DNA of 64,000 bases. Source: Hyphomicrobiales bacterium. Lineage in GTDB: Bacteria; Pseudomonadota; Alphaproteobacteria; Rhizobiales; Rhizobiaceae. This document shows positions 18,537 to 27,200 of the stretch, in pieces. A program made the translations under genes and the position numbers. The stretch is taken from assembly GCA_900489925.1 (NCBI GenBank), contig UEHQ01000008.1:186001-250000 (forward strand). Direction: 5' to 3'. The notes under the pieces were generated by a model, which did not search any database, was not told where the DNA came from, and worked only from the letters and a program-made list of their open reading frames with translations. Each line of letters begins with the position of its first letter. The first letter of the stretch is position 1.

Positions 18537-19840
18537 GCAACGTCCCCCGCGAGGTCAATCAGATGCATGTAGGATCCCGCCACCTGGGCGCGCTGCATCC
18601 CGGCCGCGCCGAGATCATTGTTCAGCGCATCTGTCACCTGGAACAGCCGATCGGCATCGCCTTCGGAAACGACGGTCGAATAGTGAAATTCATGCGCGGT
18701 CATTGGCCTCTCGAAGAAGGAGCCGTTCAGCGGCGACACGCGGCGATAACCAAGATGACGCTTGCGATCTTCATAACTCGTGACCAGCGGCAGCAATCCA
18801 AGCATTGGATGTCTTTCCCCGACGCCGTCGATCAGACCATCACCCAGAACCATATAGCCACCGCATTCGCCATAGATGCGCACGCCGCTTTCCGCGGCCT
18901 GGCGCATCGCCGCACGAAACGTCTGAGCCCCGGCAATCTTGCCGGCATGCAGCTCTGGATATCCACCCGGAAGATAGATGGCATCCGCAGTCCTGTCGGG
19001 CGCCTCGTCCGCCAACGGCGAAAAGAACACGATATCGGCGCCGCGACGGCGCCAGCCGAGCAGCATATGCTCGTAGGAAAAGGCAAACGCTATGTCGCGA
19101 GCAACAGCAATCCGGCTGCCAAGCGGAGGCAACCTCGCGATATTGGCCGTCGACGGCCTGTTGAGACCTTGCCGCGCGACCCGCAACAGGAATTCGAAAT
19201 TGCACTCTTCAGAGACCGCGTCCGCCGCATGCTCGATGAAATTTTCCAGCGTTTGATGCTCACCGGCCTGCACGAGGCCGAGATGGCGTTCGGGCAAAGC
19301 AATCTCGTTGTCGCGACGGACAACCGCGATGATCGGCATTCGGATGGCATCCAGCGCCTGGCGAAGCATCATTTCATGACGTTCGCCGCCTACCTTGTTG
19401 AGAATGACGCCGGCGATCCGGACATCGGCGCGAAAGCCAGCAAATCCCGCCACCAGCGCGGCAACAGACTGCGACATATGCGAGGCATCGACGACGAGGA
19501 TGACCGAAAGGCCCAGCATCGCCGCAAGATCCGCGGCGGTCCCCTTTCCATCGGCGGCGCCGTCGAAAAGGCCCATCATGGCCTCGATCACCAGCAACCG
19601 GTCGCCGGAGCGATGCAGCGTCGCATTCGCCGTGATCAGTTCGGGACGCATCGCCCAGGGATCGAAGTTGAGGCACGCGACGCCGCTCGCCGCCGCATGA
19701 AAGGCAGGGTCGATATAGTCCGGCCCGGCTTTGCCCGGCGCGATCTCCACGCCCCGCCGTCGCAACGCCCGTAGAAGCCCAAGGGTAACCGTCGTCTTGC
19801 CTGATCCGGAGGACGGGGCCGCAATCAACAGACCGCTCAT
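18533..19840 (-). CDS. cobB: Hydrogenobyrinic acid a,c-diamide synthase CobB
   Basis: 435-aa glutamine-dependent amidotransferase. The N-terminal ATP-binding domain opens with LLIAAPSSGSGKTTVTLGLL, then GPDYIDPAFH. The C-terminal class I glutaminase domain has its Cys in IYGECGGYMVLG and its His near TAHEFHYS. ATG 19840 overlaps the cobA stop by 4 nt and has AGGAGA just upstream, so the longer frame is rejected. It amidates the a and c side chains of hydrogenobyrinic acid in the aerobic pathway. Confidence 0.94.
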   Translation of the reverse strand: MSGLLIAAPSSGSGKTTVTLGLLRALRRRGVEIAPGKAGPDYIDPAFHAAASGVACLNFDPWAMRPELITANATLHRSGDRLLVIEAMMGLFDGAADGKGTAADLAAMLGLSVILVVDASHMSQSVAALVAGFAGFRADVRIAGVILNKVGGERHEMMLRQALDAIRMPIIAVVRRDNEIALPERHLGLVQAGEHQTLENFIEHAADAVSEECNFEFLLRVARQGLNRPSTANIARLPPLGSRIAVARDIAFAFSYEHMLLGWRRRGADIVFFSPLADEAPDRTADAIYLPGGYPELHAGKIAGAQTFRAAMRQAAESGVRIYGECGGYMVLGDGLIDGVGERHPMLGLLPLVTSYEDRKRHLGYRRVSPLNGSFFERPMTAHEFHYSTVVSEGDADRLFQVTDALNNDLGAAGMQRAQVAGSYMHLIDLAGDVA

Positions 19841-20679
19841 GCTGTCTCCTTGCTGCTCGAATGCCGAAATGGATCGGGACGCAGGCGACGCCCTGCGAGC
19901 GCGCCCAACCAATCAAGAGACTCCCTCAGCCGGACCACCTCGCCGACAACCACGATCGCCGGAGGTTCCAGGCCCGACTCGAGTGCCGCCACCGGCGCCT
20001 CGCCGAGCGTGGTCTCCAGAACCTTTTGACCGCGCGTCGTTGCGTTGCAGACGAAGGCGACCGGCTCGGATGGCGACCGACCGCCGGCAATCAGCTTCGC
20101 GCTGATCTCCCTGATATGCTTCATCGCCATATACATGACGATCACGGGCGACCCTTTGGCGATCGCGTCCCAGTTTATGGCATCGGGAACCAGACCGGAA
20201 GAGCTATGGCCCGTCAGAAATGTCACGGCATGATTGAGGTCCCGATGGGTCACGGGGATGCCGGCATAGGCCAGCCCACCAATCCCTGCGCTGACCCCGG
20301 GAACAATGCGAAACGGGATATTGTGTTCGACAAGCGTCAACGCCTCTTCACCGCCGCGGCCGAACACGAAGGGATCGCCCCCTTTGAGGCGTAGCACACG
20401 CTTCCCCGACTGCGCCAGTTCGACGAGACGGAGCGAAATATCGCGCTGCTTGGCCGAAGGCTTGCCCCCGCGCTTGCCGGCATATTCCAGGGTGGCCCCT
20501 TCCCGCGCCAGCTTGAGAGAGTCCGCATCCACCAATGCGTCGTGAACGACGACATCTGCTTCCATCAGCCCCCGGACGGCGAGAAGCGTCAGCAACCCGG
20601 CCTCGCCCGGGCCAGCGCCGACAAGCCAGACACTGCCCGGCTCAAGCGCCGGAAGATGGGAAAACACAGCTTCAATCAT
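19837..20679 (-). CDS. cobA: Uroporphyrinogen-III C-methyltransferase CobA
   Basis: 280-aa SAM-dependent methyltransferase making precorrin-2, the entry step to cobalamin. Family motifs are VWLVGAGPGEAGLLTL near the start and LRLKGGDPFVFGRGGEE in the middle. No CysG-type dehydrogenase domain is fused, so it is the single-function form. It is first gene of the cobA-B-C-D unit; the ribosome site is weak and no cobalamin riboswitch is visible directly upstream. Confidence 0.93.
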   Translation of the reverse strand: MIEAVFSHLPALEPGSVWLVGAGPGEAGLLTLLAVRGLMEADVVVHDALVDADSLKLAREGATLEYAGKRGGKPSAKQRDISLRLVELAQSGKRVLRLKGGDPFVFGRGGEEALTLVEHNIPFRIVPGVSAGIGGLAYAGIPVTHRDLNHAVTFLTGHSSSGLVPDAINWDAIAKGSPVIVMYMAMKHIREISAKLIAGGRSPSEPVAFVCNATTRGQKVLETTLGEAPVAALESGLEPPAIVVVGEVVRLRESLDWLGALAGRRLRPDPFRHSSSKETA

Positions 20680-20858
20680 GGAGATGATCTATGCCCGGAG
20701 GGTGGCTAGGTCAACGCTGCGAGACGCGATGAATCCGATCTGTCGCTGTCGCAGCGAATCGACATCGAAACAACCGGATTCAAGACATGAAGATCTTGGC
20801 GCAAACGACTGAACAGACTCGCCAATACCTTTGCGCCTACCTTCCGTTGCTGCGGCGA

Positions 20859-21809
20859 TCAGGCCCTGAGCAGCGTGTCACCGATGAGATCGATGACCTG
20901 CTGCGAGCTGATACCCGTGCAGACGATCTGGCTCGGCAAGCCGTCCCAATCGCCTGGCGGGAAGTGACGACCGTCCGGCTTTACGATTGTCTGGCCGTCG
21001 GCAATGCCTCCGCACACCACGCGAACCGCGCCGCCGATCGAGGTGAACAGTTCCGGCGCAACGACATAAACGCAGGCACAGCTGTCATGAACCATCATGC
21101 CATCGTCAACGGCATGCTTGTAGAAATCGATATAGAACTGCGACAGGTCGTTCAGCAGCTTCACCGCCTTGTCGCCCCTAGCTGCTATATCGCCAAGATA
21201 TCCGCGGCTCATCGTCGTGATCGCGGTCACGTCGAGACCGATGACGACGACTTTCCATGGCGCCGTCATGACGATATCGGCGGCTTCCGGATCGCCGTGA
21301 ATATTGGCTTCAGCCACCGGCGTGACGTTGCCCGGCACATAGAAGTTGCCACCCATGATGACCACGCTCTTCACGAGCCCGGCAATCTCGGGGTCTTCCT
21401 TCAAAGCCAGGGCAAGATTGGTCATGCGACCGACCGCAACCAGCGTCACCTCACCCGGGTTCGCACGAACCGTCTCGATGATGAACTTGTAGGCCGGGCG
21501 CGGATCGAGCGGCACATCGACCGTTTCCGGTACGTCGATATTGCCGAGACCATCGTCGCCATGCACGAAGGTTGGCCAGGCGCCTTCCTTGCGCGAAGGG
21601 TTGATGGTCACGCTCGCACCCTTGGCAACAGGTGCCGAAATATTCCATTCACGCTTCAGGAACAGCGCATTGCGCGTGGTCGTCTCGATCGAGGCATTGC
21701 CGAAGACGGTCGTTATGCCGATCAGATCGATCTCTGGGTGCCGGTGCAGGAAGAGAAGTGCCATTGCATCGTCGACGCCCGGATCCGTGTCATAAATGAC
21801 CTTGTGCAT
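20859..21809 (-). CDS. Inosine-uridine-preferring nucleoside hydrolase
   Basis: 316-aa hydrolase that cleaves the N-glycosidic bond of nucleosides. The calcium-binding aspartate cluster is seen as YDTDPGVDDAMAL. Other family blocks are VAVGRMTNLALAL and IMGGNFYVPGNVTPVAEAN, and the active-site histidine is probably in MMVHDSCAC. It lies 68 nt downstream of cobE on the same strand. Adjacency to cob genes may be incidental, since rhizobial nucleoside hydrolases often occur alone. Confidence 0.9.
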   Translation of the reverse strand: MHKVIYDTDPGVDDAMALLFLHRHPEIDLIGITTVFGNASIETTTRNALFLKREWNISAPVAKGASVTINPSRKEGAWPTFVHGDDGLGNIDVPETVDVPLDPRPAYKFIIETVRANPGEVTLVAVGRMTNLALALKEDPEIAGLVKSVVIMGGNFYVPGNVTPVAEANIHGDPEAADIVMTAPWKVVVIGLDVTAITTMSRGYLGDIAARGDKAVKLLNDLSQFYIDFYKHAVDDGMMVHDSCACVYVVAPELFTSIGGAVRVVCGGIADGQTIVKPDGRHFPPGDWDGLPSQIVCTGISSQQVIDLIGDTLLRA

Positions 21810-21877
21810 GAATGTTCCTTTTCGTTATTGCCGCAGGCAGCCGGACGGCGCCGCGAAAGGCGCCACCATAGCGTCCG

Positions 21878-22297
21878 CTATTGTTTCTGCAACGGCATCT
21901 GCGCGATCGCGACGGTGGCTCGGCGGGATTTTGTTTTCGGAAGCAACAGTTCGCCAAGCGAGCCAATCGCCGCAAGTGCTGCCGATTCGGCAACGCCATG
22001 GCAGCCGACGCGGGCAAAGACGATATCGGAGGGGTTCTTGATCCGCGGCGTCTCAGCTTCGAGCGCCTCCGCCCGGAAAAACAGCACCGGCACCGAAAAG
22101 CGTTCCGCCACAGCCAGGATCGCAGGCTCCTCAGCGCGCGTATCGATCGAAGCGACCACAGCCAGTTCCTCAGCGGCAACGCCGGCCTCTGCCAACGCGG
22201 CCGCGACAAGCTCATGCACCTCGTCCACCGATGCCGCCCGTTCACAACCGATCCCGACCGCGTATCTGCGCCTGTTGTCGAATTCAATCTTACTCAT
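21878..22297 (-). CDS. cobE: Cobalamin biosynthesis protein CobE (CbiG C-terminal-like)
   Basis: 139-aa protein matching the CobE/CbiG C-terminal fold: YAVGIGCERAASVDEV near the start, then VVASIDTRAEEPAILAVAE, and RVGCHGVAESAALAA in the second half. CobE is needed for cobalamin formation in Pseudomonas denitrificans, but its precise step is unclear. ATG 22297 is taken because family similarity begins there. It is divergent from the TSUP transporter gene and is followed by the nucleoside hydrolase. Confidence 0.88.
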   Translation of the reverse strand: MSKIEFDNRRRYAVGIGCERAASVDEVHELVAAALAEAGVAAEELAVVASIDTRAEEPAILAVAERFSVPVLFFRAEALEAETPRIKNPSDIVFARVGCHGVAESAALAAIGSLGELLLPKTKSRRATVAIAQMPLQKQ

Positions 22298-22395
22298 AGG
22301 CGATGCGATTGCCGGCTCCTGTGTCGCACAAGCCATTGCAGCCCCGAAAGGGAAATGCAACATGCGCCGCAAACGCGCATCCCAGAGTACCCGCC

Positions 22396-23181
22396 TTGTC
22401 AGACCTTGCCCCCCATCTGCTTTTCCTCCTCGCCGCCGCCGGTTTCCTCGCCGGTTTTGTCGATTCCATCGCCGGCGGGGGCGGCCTGATCACCGTTCCG
22501 GCCATGCTTATTGCCGGCATCCCGCCGCTGCAAACGCTCGGCACCAACAAGGTACAAGCCGTATTCGGCTCGGCATCGGCCACGGTCGCCTATGCTCGCA
22601 AGGGCCACGTCAAATTGCGCGAGCAGCTGCCGATGGCCTTCATGGCCGTCGCGGGCGGAGCGCTTGGCGCTGCGCTGGCAACGATCGTTCCTGGAGATGT
22701 TCTGCGCGCAATCATGCCGGTGCTGCTGGTCGCGATTGCGCTCTACTTCGCCCTCAAGCCGAACCTCAATGACGTCGACAAGCACCGCCGCATGAGCCCG
22801 CTCGTCTTCGGCGCCACGCTCGTTCCCGCGATTGGCTTCTACGACGGCGTATTCGGCCCCGGCACCGGCTCGTTCTTCATGCTCTCCTTCGTGTCGCTGG
22901 CCGGCTTCGGCATGCTGAAGGCGACCGCGCATACGAAGATGCTGAACTTTGGCTCCAACATCGGCGCGCTTATCGTCTTCGTATCGTTCGGCGCAACGCT
23001 GTGGAAGATCGGGCTGATCATGGGCGTTTGCCAGTTTCTCGGCGCACAGCTTGGCTCTCGGCTGGCCATGCGAACCGGCGCCCGCCTGATCAAGCCGCTC
23101 CTTGTGATTGTTTGCGTGGCTTTCGCGATCAAGCTGATGGCCGATCCGCTGAACCCGCTGCGGGTCTGGCTGGGCGTCTGA
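22396..23181 (+). CDS. TSUP (TauE/SafE) family membrane transporter
   Basis: Membrane protein of about 260 aa with about eight hydrophobic segments. It shows the TSUP signature GFVDSIAGGGGLITVPAML and a second half-repeat with GFYDGVFGPGTGSFFML. Family members export sulfite, sulfonates or similar anions; the substrate here is unknown. The start is uncertain. TTG 22396 matches where family proteins usually begin, while ATG 22303 adds 31 unlike residues. Position opposite cobE does not show a role in cobalamin synthesis. Confidence 0.8.
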   Translation: MSDLAPHLLFLLAAAGFLAGFVDSIAGGGGLITVPAMLIAGIPPLQTLGTNKVQAVFGSASATVAYARKGHVKLREQLPMAFMAVAGGALGAALATIVPGDVLRAIMPVLLVAIALYFALKPNLNDVDKHRRMSPLVFGATLVPAIGFYDGVFGPGTGSFFMLSFVSLAGFGMLKATAHTKMLNFGSNIGALIVFVSFGATLWKIGLIMGVCQFLGAQLGSRLAMRTGARLIKPLLVIVCVAFAIKLMADPLNPLRVWLGV

Positions 23182-23184
23182 GGG

Positions 23185-23610
23185 TCAAAACAGCGCGAGA
23201 AGCAGAGCACCTCCGGCGATCAGGCTAACGCCGAGCCAGTTCATCATGTTAAGCTTCTCGCCGAGGAAGACGACGCCGAAGATGGCGACGAGGACGATCG
23301 ACAGCTTGTCGATCGGCGCGACGCGGGCGGCATCGCCGATCTTCAGGGCGCGGAAATAGGCAAGCCAAGACGCGCCGGTCGCAGCTCCTGAAAGGCACAG
23401 AAACAGCCAGGTCTTAGAAGAAATGCTGGAGAACGGCTGCCACTGCCCGCTCGCCAGCACGATGGCGCTGATGATGACAAGAATGACAACGGTGCGGATC
23501 AGCGTCGCGAAATCCGAATTGACACCGGCCACGCCGATCTTTGCGAAGATCGCAGTCAGCGCCGCAAAAGAGGCAGACAAGACCGCCCAGAAAACCCAGC
23601 TTTGCGTCAT
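23185..23610 (-). CDS. EamA-domain small membrane transporter
   Basis: 141-aa protein with about five hydrophobic segments forming one EamA/DMT repeat (FAALTAIFAKIGVAGVNSDF at the start, EKLNMMNWLGVSLIAGGALL at the end). Single-repeat members are thought to work as dimers, and the substrate is unknown. Its ATG overlaps the cobO stop by one base (TGATG), so it is translated with the cobP-W-N-O unit. That raises the possibility of a transport role linked to cobalamin. Confidence 0.8.
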   Translation of the reverse strand: MTQSWVFWAVLSASFAALTAIFAKIGVAGVNSDFATLIRTVVILVIISAIVLASGQWQPFSSISSKTWLFLCLSGAATGASWLAYFRALKIGDAARVAPIDKLSIVLVAIFGVVFLGEKLNMMNWLGVSLIAGGALLLALF

Positions 23611-24254
23611 CAGAACTCCACGCCCGCCTGTCCCTTGATGCCCGAGCGAAACGGATGCTTGATCAGCTCCATCTCGGTCACCAGATCGGCGATCTCGATC
23701 AGCTCATCCTTGGCATTGCGCCCGGTGAGAACGACGTGAGTCATATAGGGCTTTTCCGTCTTCAGGAACTCCACGACCTCGTTGATATCGATGTAATCGT
23801 AGCGCAGCGCGATGTTGATCTCGTCGAGCAACACCATCGAATTGCGCTCGTCGCGGATCAGCTCCTTGGCTTTTTCCCAGGCAGCCCCGGCTGCTGCCAC
23901 GTCACGGGCGCGATCCTGCGTCTCCCAGGTAAAACCCTCGCCCATCGTGTGGAACTGGCAGACATCGGAGAAATGCTTCTCGATCAGGTCGCGCTCGCCC
24001 GTCCACATCGCGCCCTTGATGAACTGCACGACGGCGGATGGCTTGCCATGCGCGATATGGCGGAAAATCATCCCGAAAGCCGAGGACGACTTGCCCTTGC
24101 CCTTGCCCGTGTGGACGATGATCAGGCCCTTCTCGCCCGTCTTCGTCGCCATGATCTTGTCGCGCGCGGCCTTCTTCTTGGCCATCTTCTCGCTGTGGCG
24201 GGCGTCGTCGTGGCCAGTGGCCTCCGTCGTGGTCTCGGTGGTTTCCTCAGTCAT
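23610..24254 (-). CDS. cobO: Cob(I)yrinic acid a,c-diamide adenosyltransferase CobO
   Basis: 214-aa ATP:corrinoid adenosyltransferase of the CobA/CobO/BtuR type. The modified P-loop is VHTGKGKGKSSSAFGM, and the C-terminal half contains ALRYDYIDINEVVEFL and LTGRNAKDELIEIADLVTEM. It adds the adenosyl group to the reduced cobalt. ATG 24254 sits one base after the cobN stop with GGGGAAG upstream, which fixes the start; the length agrees with known CobO proteins. Confidence 0.95.
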   Translation of the reverse strand: MTEETTETTTEATGHDDARHSEKMAKKKAARDKIMATKTGEKGLIIVHTGKGKGKSSSAFGMIFRHIAHGKPSAVVQFIKGAMWTGERDLIEKHFSDVCQFHTMGEGFTWETQDRARDVAAAGAAWEKAKELIRDERNSMVLLDEINIALRYDYIDINEVVEFLKTEKPYMTHVVLTGRNAKDELIEIADLVTEMELIKHPFRSGIKGQAGVEF

Positions 24255-24255
24255 G

Positions 24256-27200
24256 TCAAACTTCCCCGGATGCAATCTTCAATCGGTCGGCGGTGTCGGC
24301 ACCGCCTGATCTGTCGTGTGTGTTGTCTGTGGCAGCGAGATCGAACTGCGCCGAATTGCTGCGCGGCGTCCACAGCCGCCGCTCGATCGCCTCCAGCAGT
24401 CGCTGCTTCATCTCCTCGTAGGCCGCAGGGTTCTTCTCGATCATGAAATCGCGCACGCGCTGATCGGCGACGAAGGCCTGATAGACCGCCTCGAAATGAT
24501 GGTTGCCGACAGCGCCTGTCGTCGCAGCAAATGCGAAGAGATAATCGACCGTCGCAGCGATCTCGAACGCGCCCTTGTAGCCATGGCGCATGACGCCATC
24601 GATCCACTTCGGATTGACGACGCGGCCGCGCACCACGCGAGCGATCTCTTCTTCCAGCGACCGGATGACCGGCTTTTCCGGCATGGAGTGATCATTGTGA
24701 TAGATCGACGGCCTGTTGCCGCCGAGCGTTTCCGCTGCCGCAGCCATACCGCCTTCGAACTGGTAGTAGTCGTCGCTGTCGAGCAGGTCGTGCTCGCGAT
24801 TGTCCTGGTTCTGCACGACAGCCTGGATGGAGCGCAGCCGCTCCTCGAACACGCCGCGCTCGGCCCGGCCCTCTTCGCCGGCTCCGTAGGCATAGCTGCC
24901 CCAGACCAGATAGGCCTCCGCCAGATCGGCACGCCGCTCCCAGCCCTTCTCGTCGATCAGCGCCTGCAGCCCGGCGCCGTAAGCCCCAGGCTTCGACCCG
25001 AAAATCCGATACCCCGCCCGCCTCTTCGCCTGCGACGCGTCGAGTCCCGCCTCCTCAAGCCGCGCCGCCTCGCCCCGCATACGTGCCGCGATCGGATTGT
25101 CTTCAACGTCCTCATCCAGCGCCCCGACGGCCCGGATCGCCTTGTCGAACAGCGCGATCTGCTCCGGAAAAGCATCCCGGAAGAAGCCTGAAATGCGCAA
25201 CGTAACATCCACGCGCGGCCGCCTCAGCAGAGCCTGCGGAATGATCTCGTAGCCGGTGACCCGCCGCGATGTCATATCCCAGACCGGCTTGACGCCGATC
25301 AGCGCCAGCGCCTGGGCGATATCGTCGCCGCCGGTGCGCATGTTCGACGTGCCCCAGGCCGTCAGCCCGAAGGACACCGGCCATTCGCCATGATCCTGCA
25401 CATAACGCCGCACCAGAAGCTCCGCCGATTTCTTGCCCAGCTCATAGGCAGCCGGCGTCGGCACCGCGCGGCTGTCCACCGAATAAAAGTTCCGCCCCGT
25501 CGGCAAGACATCCGGCCGCCCGCGCGTCGGTGCGCCTGAGGGACCGGGTGGCACGAAGCGGCCGTCGAGGCCCCGGAGCAAGCCTTCGATCTCTGCGTCG
25601 CCGCAGGCAAGGATGGCGGGTTTCAGGCGGGTTTCGATGTCGTGGAGGACGGCTCTGGTTTGGGACCAGAGGGCTGGGCATGGCAGTTCACCGGACACGA
25701 ATTTGGCGGCCAGCAGTTCGATGCGCTCGACGGTGTCGCCCTGGGTGCGCCACGGGTCGGCCGAGACGTCCGCCAGTATCTCGGGGCGTGGCCCGGTCCA
25801 AGGAGCGGCCATGTCGCAGTCGAGAGGGTCGAAGGCTGCGTTGGTGGGTGCGTTACCCCCCTCTGCCCTGCCGGGCATCGCCCCCACAGGTGGGGAGATT
25901 GGCTGGGGTTGCCCGCTCGCTCCACGTTCATTGTTTGGTTTGGGAGAAGGCCACGAGTCGATCTCCCCCCTTGTGGGGGAGATGTCCGGCAGGACAGAGG
26001 GGGGTATCCCACCCACCACATCACCACCACTCCCAAAAACATCCCAAGCAATCGCCCGCTGCAAGCTCCGGTCACCACCCTCACCCAGCCCGCGCGGCAC
26101 CCGCGCCAACGCAACCGTCAGATCCGTCAGCAACCGCCCTGCCGGCGACACCCCAAACACATGCAACCCATCGCGGATCTGCATCTCCTTGAGATCGCAC
26201 AAATAGGCATCGAGCTTCTTCAGCGCCTCGCTCTCGCTTTCCCCCTTGGCTATCCCCGCATCCTGATCCAGCCCGATATCCGCAACCAGTTCGAGGATCT
26301 GCTTCCCCAACAGCCGGATACGCCGAGGATCGCCGCCCGATGCCTCGTAATATTCGTCGACCAGCGCCTCCAGATCCTTCAGCGGCCCGTAGCTCTCGGC
26401 GCGCGTCAAAGGCGGTGTCAGATGGTCGATGATCACGGCGGCGGTGCGGCGCTTGGCCTGCGTTCCCTCGCCGGGATCGTTAACGATGAAGGGATAGAGA
26501 TGCGGCAACGGCCCGAGGATCGCCTCGGGATAGCAGCTTTCAGACAGCGCCAAGGCCTTGCCCGGCAGCCACTCGAGATTGCCGTGCTTGCCCATGTGGA
26601 TCACCGCATGCGCATCGAATTCCTGGCGCAGGAACGCATAGAAGGCGAGATAGCCATGCGGCGGCACCAGATCCGGCGAGTGATAGCTTTCCTTCGGATC
26701 GATATTATAGCCACGCGCCGGCTGGATACCGACGAGCACATCGCCTAAGCGCGTGAACGGCAGCGCAAATACCCCGTCCACGACATAGGGATCAGCCTCC
26801 GGCGCACCCCAGCGCGCACCGATCTCTTCTTGAATCTTTTTCGGAAGAGTTGCTAGGAAATCCCTGTAACGACTCATGGAAAGCGTCTCGCGAATAACCT
26901 TCCCGTCGCGCCCGGAATTGGTCGGCCCATCCATGATATGACGCATCAGCGCATCGCCATCCGCGGGAATGTCAGCGACCGGATAACCGGCCCTGCGCAT
27001 AGCCTGTAGCACCTCGATCGTACCCGCAGGCGTATCGAGACCAACGCCGTTCCCCAACCGTCCATCGCGGTTCGGATAGTTCGCCATCACAAGCGCCACG
27101 CGCCGCCCAGCCGGCTTCGCATGCCGCAACCGCGCCCAGTTGGCGGCAAGCCGCGCGGTGTAAGCCATGCGTCCGGCATCCGGCTCGCTGGCAACGATAT

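Noticed and set aside
20787-22772. 661-codon plus-strand frame across nucleoside hydrolase and cobE
   Set aside because: It is low-complexity and Arg-rich and lies opposite two well-supported genes. It is an artefact of codon bias.
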